A program made the translations under genes and the position numbers. This document shows positions 1-8,354 of a stretch of 64,000 bases of DNA, piece after piece; within the stretch, counting starts at the first letter, position 1, and every line of letters starts with the position of its first letter. The stretch lies in contig NZ_KI912092.1 of the NCBI RefSeq assembly GCF_000517025.1, forward strand, positions 88,724 to 152,723, read 5' to 3'. Under the pieces are notes generated by a model, which saw nothing but the letters and a program-made list of their open reading frames with translations, did not search any database and was not told the origin of the DNA. The DNA comes from Halonatronum saccharophilum DSM 13868 (GTDB lineage: Bacteria; Bacillota; Halanaerobiia; Halobacteroidales; Halobacteroidaceae).

Positions 1-17
1 ACAGACACTGACACTAT
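1..17. repeat. Truncated arm of a dispersed intergenic repeat
   Basis: The first 17 bases are identical to 41494-41510, which form part of the right arm of an intergenic inverted-repeat element. The rest of this copy lies outside the window. It belongs to the family also seen at 8355, 9418, 22391, 31845 and 41420. Confidence 0.6.
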
Positions 18-95
18 TTTTTATATACATCGCAACTCTTATAATAAATTCCTAAAAAAGCTTAAATAAATAAGGCTATTGTTTGAAATTTAATT

Positions 96-114
96 GACAA
101 TGACAATCATTAAT
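96..114. promoter_or_regulatory. Fur-like box
   Basis: GACAATGACAATCATTAAT matches 15 of 19 positions of the classical Fur consensus (GATAATGATAATCATTATC). It lies 45 bp left of the tRNA promoter, so it may serve a leftward gene beyond the window edge rather than the tRNAs. Two better sites occur at 27062 and 55626, which makes a Fur-type regulator in this genome likely. Confidence 0.4.
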
Positions 115-158
115 GATACATTTTTGTTAGCAAGATAAAATATTGTATAAATTTTTTC

Positions 159-187
159 TTGACATCTCCGATTAAATTATCTATAAT
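159..187 (+). promoter_or_regulatory. Promoter of the tRNA cluster
   Basis: TTGACA (159-164), 17 bp, TATAAT (182-187): a perfect vegetative sigma-factor promoter. Transcription would begin near 194, about 35 nt before the first tRNA, and could run through all three tRNAs to the terminator at 694. Confidence 0.85.
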
Positions 188-228
188 AATATTTGTCGCG
201 TTTAAAGTGACGTCTCCATTAATCTTAT

Positions 229-305
229 CGGAGCATGGCGCAGTTTGGTAGCGCACCTGGTTTGGGACCAGGGGGTCGCAGGTTCAAATCCTGCTGCTCC
301 GACCA
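229..305 (+). tRNA. tRNA-Pro (TGG)
   Basis: A complete cloverleaf. The acceptor stem CGGAGCA pairs with TGCTCCG, followed by A and an encoded CCA end. The anticodon loop TTTGGGA gives anticodon TGG, which reads CCN proline codons. First gene of a plus-strand three-tRNA cluster, opposite in direction to every protein gene in the window. Confidence 0.97.
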
Positions 306-419
306 TTTACAAGTTGACAATGAACAATGGATAATTGAAAGTTAATAGCCTAAAAGAGAAAAATTTTAAGAACCTAATGTTATGTTTGTTCTAACTATCA
401 ACTATCAGTTTTTTAATAT
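306..419. repeat. Degenerate inverted-repeat spacer between tRNAs
   Basis: Left arm of short tandem units (TTGACAATGAACAATGG and similar) and a roughly complementary right arm (AACTATCAACTATCAG), with an AT-rich middle. The architecture resembles the dispersed intergenic elements elsewhere in the window. No coding potential seen. Confidence 0.4.
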
Positions 420-496
420 GCGCCTGTAGCTCAATCGGATAGAGTGGCAGACTTCGAATCTGAAGGTTGGGGGTTCGATTCCTCCCGGGCGCGCCA
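420..496 (+). tRNA. tRNA-Arg (TCG)
   Basis: Acceptor GCGCCTG pairs with CGGGCGC, then G and an encoded CCA. The anticodon stem-loop GCAGA-CTTCGAA-TCTGA gives anticodon TCG (reads CGN arginine codons). The first anticodon-stem pair (27-43) is a G-A mismatch; the other four pairs are Watson-Crick. The TPsiC arm GGTTCGATTC is normal. Confidence 0.95.
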
Positions 497-601
497 TTAC
501 AATCAATCAAAAATTAATACTAAAGAATTAAAGGTTAATAATGAAGATTTAAAAGATTTTAAAAATTATTAATTCTTATCTCTTATTTATTAATTAAATA
601 T

Positions 602-686
<85 letters not shown>

Positions 687-693
687 TTTATCA

Positions 694-716
694 ATCTGAT
701 TACTATCAGATCTTTT
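694..716 (+). terminator. Terminator of the tRNA cluster
   Basis: ATCTGAT (694-700), loop TACT, ATCAGAT (705-711), then CTTTTT and a second T-run. This is a Rho-independent terminator on the plus strand, where the tRNA unit converges with minus-strand splB. Confidence 0.8.
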
Positions 717-736
717 TCATTTTTTGGACAGTTATT

Positions 737-1750
737 TTAAGTGAAATACTCTATACTAGAGTTAGGAAATAACTCTTCAATATTCTCTTCCATAAACTCC
801 TTCATCTCCTGAGCTTCACCTTCTGGATAAACATATTTGCCAAAACCTTTATGACTATACCTTTCTTTATCTAACTTTAAACTACTATTAGGAAATCTAG
901 CTTCAATTAAATTCTTCGATCTTGTTGTAAAGCGATGCATTATTAATTCAAAGGTTAATCTATCATCTTCAGGAGACTTCAATTCTTTATGAAGTCTTAG
1001 TAACATCTCTTTATATTCCTCTTTCCAACCATCATAAATCATCAAAGGGGCAATAATAAATCCTAACGGATATCCAGATTTTTGTATCTTATTTGCCGCT
1101 GATATCCTCTCATCTAAAGATCCTGTTAGGTGTTCAAAACTTTTAATAACATAACTTGAATTAATGCTAAAGCGAAACTTAGTATTATTATTATGATCTA
1201 TATCTAAAAGATCATCTACAAAGGGGAATTTTGTTACTACTCTAAGTCTGCCTTTCTCCTCTTTACCAAAGAACTCTATCATCTTTTTTAAATTTCCAGT
1301 TAAATGCTCAACACCTACAGGATCTGAAGAACTACTTGCTTCAAAACTAACTACTTCTCCTTCACCTTTTTTAATATGCTTTTTAACTGCTTCTAGTATT
1401 TCATCTATATTTACATAGATTCTCAGATAAGATGCTGATCCTAAGTTCTTAGCTAAATAACAATATTCACACTTACCAGGACAACTGGTATTGGTTACAA
1501 CTCTATAATCAGCAGAAGGTTTACAGGACTTAAACCTTAGTGTCTTCTTCACTCCTACTGCCAAGGTTTCCTTAGTCCAATTAAAGAGTTCTATAGGGCT
1601 CATCTGTTCTTTAGGATTAAGTCTATTATGGGATTCTATATATTCTACTGGTATTCCCTGCTTCTTAAAATCTTCATCTAGCTTTTTGGTCAAGGCATAT
1701 TCCAAAGCACCCTCTTCAATAAATACACGCTTAGGGATAAATTTCTTCAC
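737..1750 (-). CDS. splB: Spore photoproduct lyase with a replaced catalytic Cys
   Basis: A 337-residue radical-SAM repair enzyme that reverses the thymine dimer (spore photoproduct) at germination. The radical-SAM cluster is CPGKCEYC (Cys90, Cys94, Cys97). The protein aligns along its length with my recollection of Bacillus SplB, including the ending SSIEYFT. The conserved FEASCTSD segment, whose Cys (141 in B. subtilis) donates the hydrogen atom, reads FEASSSSD here, so position 140 is Ser. The start is GTG behind a clear GGAGGTG site. It stands alone, with no splA beside it. Identity is firm; full catalytic competence is open. Confidence 0.93.
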   Translation of the reverse strand: MKKFIPKRVFIEEGALEYALTKKLDEDFKKQGIPVEYIESHNRLNPKEQMSPIELFNWTKETLAVGVKKTLRFKSCKPSADYRVVTNTSCPGKCEYCYLAKNLGSASYLRIYVNIDEILEAVKKHIKKGEGEVVSFEASSSSDPVGVEHLTGNLKKMIEFFGKEEKGRLRVVTKFPFVDDLLDIDHNNNTKFRFSINSSYVIKSFEHLTGSLDERISAANKIQKSGYPLGFIIAPLMIYDGWKEEYKEMLLRLHKELKSPEDDRLTFELIMHRFTTRSKNLIEARFPNSSLKLDKERYSHKGFGKYVYPEGEAQEMKEFMEENIEELFPNSSIEYFT

Positions 1751-1890
1751 CGTACACCTCCATTCTAAAATTAATCTTTACATTAATTATGTTGGCCCAA
1801 TCTAGGATCTTTTAAACCTTAAATTCATATACTAATCTACGATAATATAAAACAAATTAAAATTACTTGCTAATGAATATCCTTAATAAT

Positions 1891-4800
1891 TTAACCTTCA
1901 ATATAATTATTTAAAATATTACAATACTCTGGATTTAGAAGGTCTTCTCCAGTATACTTAAACTTAACAAGAAATTCTGTTGTGAAGTAATTATTAGAAT
2001 TTCTTCTTAAATAATTATTTAATGCAAATAGCTCCTGATACAGATAGTCATTTTTTTTAGCAAGCCATTTACATAAGAAATTACATTTATCACCTTCACA
2101 TTTATCTTTACTAATTTTAATTTGAATTATTTCTTCTTCACTAGGTTTTAACTCATTTAAACAGACATATTTGCACTTTTGTGATTTTGTTTGTGTTAAT
2201 TGTTTAGCATTTATAAATATAGTTAATATAATTTTTTCCTTAATAGTCCCTGGTTTTAAATAGCTAACTTTATTTATTAAAAAATAAATGAATTTAATAT
2301 TTAAAAACAACAAATTAGAATTACAGTTTAATTTTAAATTAAACTTAATTAAAAATAAACTAATTATTAGATAGTAAATGTGACGATTTTCATATTTTGT
2401 CTCAATCTGATATTGATCTATCAATTCATGTGATATCCAATGAAATTTTGTTGCATCAGACATATAAGCTAAATTATTTTCTAATATTGCCAAGGTAATT
2501 CTATTCTTAGACATATCTAATAAATCAGCTACCCTTAACGCTACTTTAATATATTTCCTACTAACTAACGAATCTTTTGCTTCTGATTTAATACTATAAA
2601 TATCTGTAACTCCATAACCATGTGCCTCTGAAACTTCTGCTACTAATTCTCTGATACTACTTTGAACAAATTTCAAATCATTACTAGTTCTAATATGCTT
2701 AGCACTATTTTGAGAATGATTATTTCTTACATGCATCTCAAAAAATTCATCTAATTTTTGATAATATCTTACCAATAAATCTTTAACTTCTTTTTTATTA
2801 TCATATTCTACTTCTCTTTTAAATTCAGTGTATATCAAATTAGAATCAGAGTTAGAATTATTATTAAAAACACTCTTTAAATCTGGGTGAGAAACCATTG
2901 CTATATCATGTAAATAACAAGCTATAAACAAAATATAATAATCTATTTGCTTAATTGTAAAATAATCGATTGAATTTATAAATCTAACTGAATTTTTTAT
3001 TAAATCGGCCCCATGTTCCTGATTGTGCAATGTATAAAAATGTAAAAATTTTGACCCATTCTTCCACATCTCACTTGTATACCTATGTACTTCTATTAAA
3101 TTATCAATTAGCTTTGGCTTACTTACAAAACTATTGTAATAATCTATAACTTCAAATAACGTATAATCAATTGTATCTAAATCATTAATATCTATACCAG
3201 TAATATCATTCAAGAATTTATCAGTTTTAAAATTTCTATTCCTTAAATACACAAGTATCTTAAATTCTGAATAAGTTAATGGTTTATTGTCTAATTTTCC
3301 AATTTGAAGCTTATCATTTAAAACAACATTAAAAACCTTTGAAAAAATCGAATTTAGAACCATTCTATATAATTCTGAATCATTATTCACTACCCATTTG
3401 TAGCATTCTTTTAATTTTTCATCATTTTTTAAATTTTGATTACCCTCTAACTGTTCTTCATTCGATAAATATTTGTTGTAATTGTAAAAATTACAATCTA
3501 CACCATCTTCCATAAAAAATTTGATAATATTTTTAACATAATCTAATTTTCTTTCTTTATGTACCCCATTAACCCTAGGAAATACTATGTTAACTCTTTT
3601 TTCAATACTGTTATATTTATTAACTCTGAAATATTCACTTTCCTTAATATTAAATCTACTGCATACTTTAGAAAAGTATGCTATTTCTTTATAAGCTTCA
3701 TTATAAATCGATTGATCAAAATTATTTGTTTTATTTTTTATTTTTTTATAATAAATTTCAACCAAGCATTTTTCTTTTTTATCTTCTTTTTTATCTTCTT
3801 TAATATTCTTCAAATTTCTCAAATAAAATAAATATTCACTTGAAAATATATCTTCATCATAATGTTTAAAAAATTTCTCTATCTCCTTTTTATTCATCTT
3901 TTCAAGGAGATTATTAATATCTTTACTAGAAATTTGATTGTCTTCTCTATAACTCATTAACTTTCTTCTAAACTTAAAGAATTTCTTGAAGCGAACTAAA
4001 AGTTTTTTATGATTACTATTATCTTTCTTATCTATACGTTCAATTCTATCTGTCTCTTTTTCTACTGATTCTTCTAAAGTTTCGAATTTACTTTTTAAAC
4101 TAATATCCTCAATGTCTTCAAATGTTGACCATAACTGTCTTGCTCCAAGGGATGCTTGTCTACTAAGATATCTTAAATACTGTTCCCCATTATCATCTTC
4201 TTTAATTTCTGACAATTTACTTTTATTATTTGTATGAACTTCTATTTTATAATCAATATTTTTAGAAAAATTCTTTATTTCCTCTCTAAATTTGCAATCT
4301 GGTAATTTAAAACACTCTTCACTATTACCATTTCTAGATAATCTATCATTTAACTGTTGTAGTTTTCTATTTAAACTTTTTAGTTTATCTTTAAATTTTT
4401 CTTGTTCTTCTCTTAAATCTTTTGAGGAGTCAATATATATAACCGAGTCATCTACATAATAAAATGATCTACCATTAAATTCTTTTTCAAATTCTTTTGC
4501 TACTTCTATCATACAAATATTTCCCCAAAAATAAGCTTGGGGTAAACCTTGTACAATTCCAACAGAATAGTAATCACCATTGTCCTTTATGCTTTTATAC
4601 TCAGTAGATAAACTATAATATTCCTCTCTTGCATTTGAACAATTTTCTAAATTAATAACTTTAAAATATAATAGTTTATATAAAACAACCTTTAAACAAT
4701 CAAATTCTTCATCTGAAAACCTAATCGATAACTTTTCTAATACATATCTATAAATAATATATGGATTAATTGATGGAAAAAAGTTTTTTAAATCTAAAGT

Positions 4801-5367
4801 TACTTCATAGTTATATTCTCCAGTCTCTAAGTAATTAGAATAACTATTTGTTATATCTTTTGAATATCTTTTATACATTTTCTGCCACGGTTTAAATAAT
4901 GACTTTGCCTTTAACGAAGGAATATTACCATAAAAATTACTTGGAATTAATTTACTTAAATCTGATAAAACTAATTTGCCATTTTTTTCACTTTCAAGTT
5001 CATCAAAATCATATATAATAGGATTTAACATTGCTACTATAGCAATTTGAGTGTAAAGGTCACTTGTATGTAAGGGTCTTGATTCAACCTTTGCTTCACT
5101 TATATATTTTTTAGGTCTAAGAAAAACAGAAATTTCAAAAAGTTTATCCTTTAATATTACGTCATTTATTTTTTCTATGACTTTATTCATTACTTCATTA
5201 ATTTCTTCATAATTTAATTTATCCTTTAACTTACATAACTTTAAATAATCACCTTTATTTAATAAATCACGTTCAAATATATATGAATCAACTGAATATA
5301 TTGCCATATATAAATTTTTAGGATTAACAATATTTTTATACAGCTGATTTTCTTTTGTTATCTTCAT
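1891..5367 (-). CDS. Reverse transcriptase fused to an HD phosphohydrolase domain (candidate defence protein)
   Basis: About 1158 residues. Numbered from an upstream ATG at 5376, the reverse transcriptase core has motif A LDLKNFFPSI (Asp195), VQGLPQ (275-280) and the catalytic YVDD box (307-310). A Lys/Glu-rich linker runs from about 320 to 760. A C-terminal HD-type domain follows: LHNQEHG (His784, His788), YLHDIAM (His823-Asp824), EAHGYG (His919) and RVADLLD (Asp951). I prefer the ATG at 5367 because GAAGGG lies 10 nt upstream of it, whereas the ATG at 5376 almost touches that site. Base composition is markedly more AT-rich than the neighbours and the TTGGCCC heptamer is absent, suggesting transfer. 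It lies 23 nt after the small two-repeat gene. It fits the unknown-group/Abi-like reverse transcriptases broadly; I cannot assign a named type. Confidence 0.82.
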   Translation of the reverse strand: MKITKENQLYKNIVNPKNLYMAIYSVDSYIFERDLLNKGDYLKLCKLKDKLNYEEINEVMNKVIEKINDVILKDKLFEISVFLRPKKYISEAKVESRPLHTSDLYTQIAIVAMLNPIIYDFDELESEKNGKLVLSDLSKLIPSNFYGNIPSLKAKSLFKPWQKMYKRYSKDITNSYSNYLETGEYNYEVTLDLKNFFPSINPYIIYRYVLEKLSIRFSDEEFDCLKVVLYKLLYFKVINLENCSNAREEYYSLSTEYKSIKDNGDYYSVGIVQGLPQAYFWGNICMIEVAKEFEKEFNGRSFYYVDDSVIYIDSSKDLREEQEKFKDKLKSLNRKLQQLNDRLSRNGNSEECFKLPDCKFREEIKNFSKNIDYKIEVHTNNKSKLSEIKEDDNGEQYLRYLSRQASLGARQLWSTFEDIEDISLKSKFETLEESVEKETDRIERIDKKDNSNHKKLLVRFKKFFKFRRKLMSYREDNQISSKDINNLLEKMNKKEIEKFFKHYDEDIFSSEYLFYLRNLKNIKEDKKEDKKEKCLVEIYYKKIKNKTNNFDQSIYNEAYKEIAYFSKVCSRFNIKESEYFRVNKYNSIEKRVNIVFPRVNGVHKERKLDYVKNIIKFFMEDGVDCNFYNYNKYLSNEEQLEGNQNLKNDEKLKECYKWVVNNDSELYRMVLNSIFSKVFNVVLNDKLQIGKLDNKPLTYSEFKILVYLRNRNFKTDKFLNDITGIDINDLDTIDYTLFEVIDYYNSFVSKPKLIDNLIEVHRYTSEMWKNGSKFLHFYTLHNQEHGADLIKNSVRFINSIDYFTIKQIDYYILFIACYLHDIAMVSHPDLKSVFNNNSNSDSNLIYTEFKREVEYDNKKEVKDLLVRYYQKLDEFFEMHVRNNHSQNSAKHIRTSNDLKFVQSSIRELVAEVSEAHGYGVTDIYSIKSEAKDSLVSRKYIKVALRVADLLDMSKNRITLAILENNLAYMSDATKFHWISHELIDQYQIETKYENRHIYYLIISLFLIKFNLKLNCNSNLLFLNIKFIYFLINKVSYLKPGTIKEKIILTIFINAKQLTQTKSQKCKYVCLNELKPSEEEIIQIKISKDKCEGDKCNFLCKWLAKKNDYLYQELFALNNYLRRNSNNYFTTEFLVKFKYTGEDLLNPEYCNILNNYIEG

Positions 5368-5390
5368 CCTTTGCATTCCCTTCTGAAATC

Positions 5391-5660
5391 CTATTTTTTT
5401 AATTTTTCTTCATCTTTTTCATTTTTATCTTTGCTTAACTCTATCAATTCCTCGTATCTACTGTTATCATATTGAATAACTTCAACACAACTATTTTTTT
5501 CATCATTTACTTTATCAAAAACATCTATATTTCCTTCCAAATAATCACAATTAGAATCGTACTTCCATAAGTTATCAAATATTATTTCTATCCCCTTTAT
5601 ATTTTTCTCTTTTAACTCTTTAACTATTTTCTTAATAAAACTTCTCTTTCTAATTAATTA
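5391..5660 (-). pseudogene. Second repeat of the small partner protein, reached only by a +1 frameshift
   Basis: Read in the frame of 5651-5391, this encodes about 86 residues (RKRSFIKKIVKELKEK at its start) with no usable start codon. It matches the middle of the preceding protein (RKRNIIERMIEELKEQ). If one base at 5652 is skipped, the upstream frame runs straight into this one and gives EILRIINRKRSF, which aligns with ELLNIILRKRNI of the first repeat. The intact product would be a 247-residue two-repeat protein. The junction is AAT TAG A. Alternatives are a simple indel mutation, a sequencing error or programmed +1 shifting. Confidence 0.6.
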
Positions 5661-6135
5661 TTCTTAATATTTCTTCAAATTCTTTCTCTTCAAATTCTTT
5701 CAACGAAAACTTGTAATGGTTAGATGTTTTTTTATCATTATTAATTTGATAAATACATTCGATATAAATATTTCTCTTATCTTTCACTTTATAAAAATTG
5801 CCTTCACTAAATATTTCGATATCTCTTGAAGTAGAGTTATTTTTATATAAAAATAATTCATCTACTATTACTTCTTGTAAATTTTCAATTTTTTGTTCTT
5901 TTAACTCCTCTATCATTCTTTCAATAATATTTCTTTTTCTAAGTATTATGTTTAACAACTCTTCAAAATCTTCTATTGATTCATTTAAATAGCTTTCATT
6001 GTACTTATAATTTTGATTAGTATTAATTAAGTAAAAAGAAAATAATTTTATTATTTCTTTTGTTTTATCAAATTCATTAAATAACTCCAGTAAATTTTCT
6101 ACCTTTTGTTTAAACGCTTCCCCTCTATTACCCAT
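5650..6135 (-). CDS. Small helical partner of the reverse transcriptase, unknown function
   Basis: 161 residues, rich in Glu, Lys, Asn and Ile, with no recognised domain, signal peptide or membrane segment. It looks predominantly helical up to about residue 110, including a charged stretch around RKRNIIERMIEELKEQ. Its ATG has a strong AAAGGAGGAG site 11 nt upstream. It shares the low GC of the reverse transcriptase gene and is the first gene of that unit, behind a promoter near 6400. The last residues begin a second copy of the same repeat that continues out of frame (5391-5651). The position suggests a partner or regulator of the reverse transcriptase, but this is inference only. Confidence 0.7.
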   Translation of the reverse strand: MGNRGEAFKQKVENLLELFNEFDKTKEIIKLFSFYLINTNQNYKYNESYLNESIEDFEELLNIILRKRNIIERMIEELKEQKIENLQEVIVDELFLYKNNSTSRDIEIFSEGNFYKVKDKRNIYIECIYQINNDKKTSNHYKFSLKEFEEKEFEEILRIIN

Positions 6136-6384
6136 ATTTTATATTACTCCTCCTTTACCATTATAATCTAAAGTTTTCACTACTAACCATCATTTTTCCT
6201 GCTTATTTTTTATATAAATTGTATTTATTCTTTTACATTTGCTTTTTCAACAAAATACTACTATATAATTAATTGTTAATTTTCACATTCTAACTTAAAA
6301 TAAAAAATTGACAGAATAACTTTAATCTCAATTTTCTTAAGAACTTAAAACTAATCATTTGATATAGATAAATTATTGATTAAA
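6136..6384 (-). other. About 240-nt AT-rich leader of the reverse transcriptase unit
   Basis: Between the predicted transcription start (near 6378) and the ATG at 6135 there is no open frame of note. Reverse transcriptase defence loci often carry a templating or regulatory RNA in this position. I see no strong long hairpin, so a non-coding RNA here is only a possibility. The stretch 6415-6510 holds a degenerate copy of the dispersed repeat core (CTTGTCGGCACTTAT; compare 44586). Confidence 0.35.
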
Positions 6385-6414
6385 ATATTACTAACCTCTT
6401 TATATTCTTGTCAA
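6385..6414 (-). promoter_or_regulatory. Promoter of the reverse transcriptase unit
   Basis: On the minus strand, TTGACA (6414-6409), 18 bp, TAATAT (6390-6385). It is the only strong promoter seen between the transaminase terminator and the small partner gene, so the partner and the reverse transcriptase are probably one transcript. Confidence 0.6.
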
Positions 6415-6510
6415 GAACTTGTCGGCACTTATCCGAACTTGGTCTGCGTATATGCCTTTGACTTTAAATTTCTTGAAATTCAACTTCAAAATTATAGTTC
6501 CCTCAATAAC

Positions 6511-6546
6511 AAAAGAGAGTTAACTGTTAACAGTTAACTCTCTTTT
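6511..6546 (-). terminator. Palindromic terminator after the transaminase gene
   Basis: A 36-bp perfect palindrome with core GTTAACTGTTAACAGTTAAC, flanked by AAAA and TTTT, 4 bp past the transaminase stop codon. It can work in both directions and insulates the reverse transcriptase unit from its upstream neighbour. Confidence 0.8.
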
Positions 6547-6550
6547 TATC

Positions 6551-7408
6551 TTAAAAATTATCTGGATTACTTTTATACTCCCTATAAAGAACATTCAATT
6601 CTTTAGTAACATCTCCTACTACCCCATCACCTATCTTCTTTCCATCAACCTCTACAACACCCAAAACCTCTTTGGTTGTACTTGTAATGAAGACCTCATC
6701 AGCATTATATAGGTCTTCTAGTGAGAAAGGATCTTCAACAGCTGAAAACCTCTCTCTAGCTAATTCAAAGACTATCTCTCTGGTAATACCACTTAATATC
6801 TTATTGGTCACTGGATGGGTTATGATAACACCGTCTTTAACTATAAAGATATTACTACCAGTACCTTCTAATACAATATCATTATCAGAAATAAATATTC
6901 CTTCAAAGGCTCCCTTCTCGCTAGCCTCTTGGCTTGCTAGAATATTTGGAAGAAGGTTTATAGTCTTAATATTACAACATCCCCATCTGTTATCAACTAA
7001 AGTAACTACAGATACACCTTTCTCTCTAATCTCATTAGGTAGAGACTTAGGAGGTAATAGATACATAACCAAAGTCGGCTCTAAAGTATAAGAAAAGTTA
7101 TGATCTCTTGGGGCAACCCCTCTAGTTACCTGTATATAAAGACTTCCTGATTTGTTCTTATCACTTCTCTTTATAACCTCAAAAGCAATCTCCTTTAGAT
7201 CTTCAACGCTATAGTCTAAATTAATTCGAATTAATTCAGCACTATTAATTAACCTCTTAAAGTGTTCTTCACCCTTAAATAATATTCCATCATATAACTT
7301 TATAACCTCATAAACTCCATCACCAAATTGAAACCCTCTATCTTCTAATGAAATACTTGCCTTATCTAATTCAACAAAATCACCACTTATGTAAGCTATC
7401 TCTTTCAT
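6551..7408 (-). CDS. dat: D-amino acid transaminase (class IV PLP aminotransferase)
   Basis: 285 residues, the usual length for the D-alanine/branched-chain aminotransferase fold. SLEDRGFQFGDGVYEV (19-34) and VTRGVAPRDHNF (94-105) are typical of D-amino acid transaminases, and RWGCCNIKTI carries the PLP lysine (Lys148). It interconverts D-alanine and D-glutamate with 2-oxo acids to supply cell wall precursors. A branched-chain aminotransferase is the alternative, but VTRGVAPR favours Dat. It ends a unit with trmL and the STAS-like gene (gaps of 43 and 31 bp) and is closed by the terminator at 6511. Confidence 0.85.
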   Translation of the reverse strand: MKEIAYISGDFVELDKASISLEDRGFQFGDGVYEVIKLYDGILFKGEEHFKRLINSAELIRINLDYSVEDLKEIAFEVIKRSDKNKSGSLYIQVTRGVAPRDHNFSYTLEPTLVMYLLPPKSLPNEIREKGVSVVTLVDNRWGCCNIKTINLLPNILASQEASEKGAFEGIFISDNDIVLEGTGSNIFIVKDGVIITHPVTNKILSGITREIVFELARERFSAVEDPFSLEDLYNADEVFITSTTKEVLGVVEVDGKKIGDGVVGDVTKELNVLYREYKSNPDNF

Positions 7409-7451
7409 TATTGCCTCCTTATATTAATAATAGGATATGATTACTAAGTTC

Positions 7452-7910
7452 TTAAACTAGCCCTTTAAACCCAGTCTGTCTTAAGGCTTCATAGATTACT
7501 ATCGACACAGAATTTGCTAAGTTTAAAGACCGAGTACCTTCCTTCATTGGTATTCTAATACAGTTATCAGAATACTTCTTTAAAATATCCTCAGGGATGC
7601 CTGTAGTCTCCCTACCAAAGATAAAGAAGTCTCCTTCTTTGTACTCAACTTCGGTATGAAACTTCTCAGTGAAATTGGTCGCAAAATAAAAGTTACTTCC
7701 TTTATTCTTTTCAAAGAACTCTTCTAAGTTATCATAATAATAGATATCAAGGCTATCCCAATAGTCCAAACCTGCTCTCTTAACTGCTTTCTCATCAGTA
7801 GAAAAGCCTAAGGGCCTAATTAGATGCAGACTGGCACCGGTACAGGCACAAGTTCTCGCAATATTTCCTGTATTAGGTGGTATCTGTGGTTGAAATAATA
7901 CTATATTCAT
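7452..7910 (-). CDS. trmL: tRNA (cytidine/uridine-34-2'-O)-methyltransferase
   Basis: 152 residues, a full-length minimal SPOUT methyltransferase. The start MNIVLFQPQIPPNTGNIART is the family hallmark. FGRETTGIPEDIL (98-110) and the C-terminal IRIPM...RSLNLANSVSI form the trefoil-knot SAM site. It methylates the wobble ribose of tRNA-Leu isoacceptors. It sits between the transaminase and the STAS-like gene in a tight same-strand unit. Confidence 0.94.
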   Translation of the reverse strand: MNIVLFQPQIPPNTGNIARTCACTGASLHLIRPLGFSTDEKAVKRAGLDYWDSLDIYYYDNLEEFFEKNKGSNFYFATNFTEKFHTEVEYKEGDFFIFGRETTGIPEDILKKYSDNCIRIPMKEGTRSLNLANSVSIVIYEALRQTGFKGLV

Positions 7911-7941
7911 CTCTTCCTCCTCTTTTATTAAAATAAAATGA

Positions 7942-8286
7942 CTATCTAACTAGCCACTTCTTTCCTTCTTCTATTGTAATAAATTGTTCGATTTCTATAC
8001 AATCATCATACCTTCTCTTCCATAACCTAAATTTAAATTTGCTAATTAATTCTGGTAACACCAAAGCTACTTTAGAAAGATTAATCTTTGACATAGTTTT
8101 TATAAATATATCAAAATCACTATCTTCTAAGTTCACTCGCCGAAGATCCAAAAGAATTCTTTCCTTATGAGAATTTAGCTCAATCAATTCACCAACCTTC
8201 CTACAGATAGCTTTTCCTTCTTCACAATCTATTATATCACTTCCAGTGATAATTATAAAATTTTCTTCCCCCTTTAGTCTATACAT
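7942..8286 (-). CDS. STAS/SpoIIAA-like small protein
   Basis: About 114 residues. I start at the ATG at 8286 because AGGGAGGG precedes it; the longer frame would need TTG at 8304 and would translate the binding site itself. The pattern of strands and helices, with RILLDLRRVNLEDSDFD and an ending FITIEEGKKWL, resembles SpoIIAA-like/STAS proteins of the lipid-binding or anti-anti-sigma type. No phosphorylatable Ser motif is evident. First gene of the STAS-trmL-dat unit. Function unknown. Confidence 0.6.
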   Translation of the reverse strand: MYRLKGEENFIIITGSDIIDCEEGKAICRKVGELIELNSHKERILLDLRRVNLEDSDFDIFIKTMSKINLSKVALVLPELISKFKFRLWKRRYDDCIEIEQFITIEEGKKWLVR

Positions 8287-8354
8287 CTTTATCCCTCCCT
8301 TCAATACTTTTACCCCTATTATAGTATTAAAGGAAGAATAATTTCGTGCTAGGT

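Noticed and set aside
3559-3831. Plus-strand hydrophobic frame within the reverse transcriptase gene
   Set aside because: Phe/Ile-rich translation is what the complement of a Lys/Asn/Glu-rich linker gives; no ribosome site or promoter.
1891-5376. Group II intron maturase or retron reverse transcriptase
   Set aside because: No maturase/thumb-X or DNA endonuclease domain, no recognisable intron RNA domains V/VI beside the gene, no retron msr/msd inverted repeats; instead a C-terminal HD domain and a protein partner.
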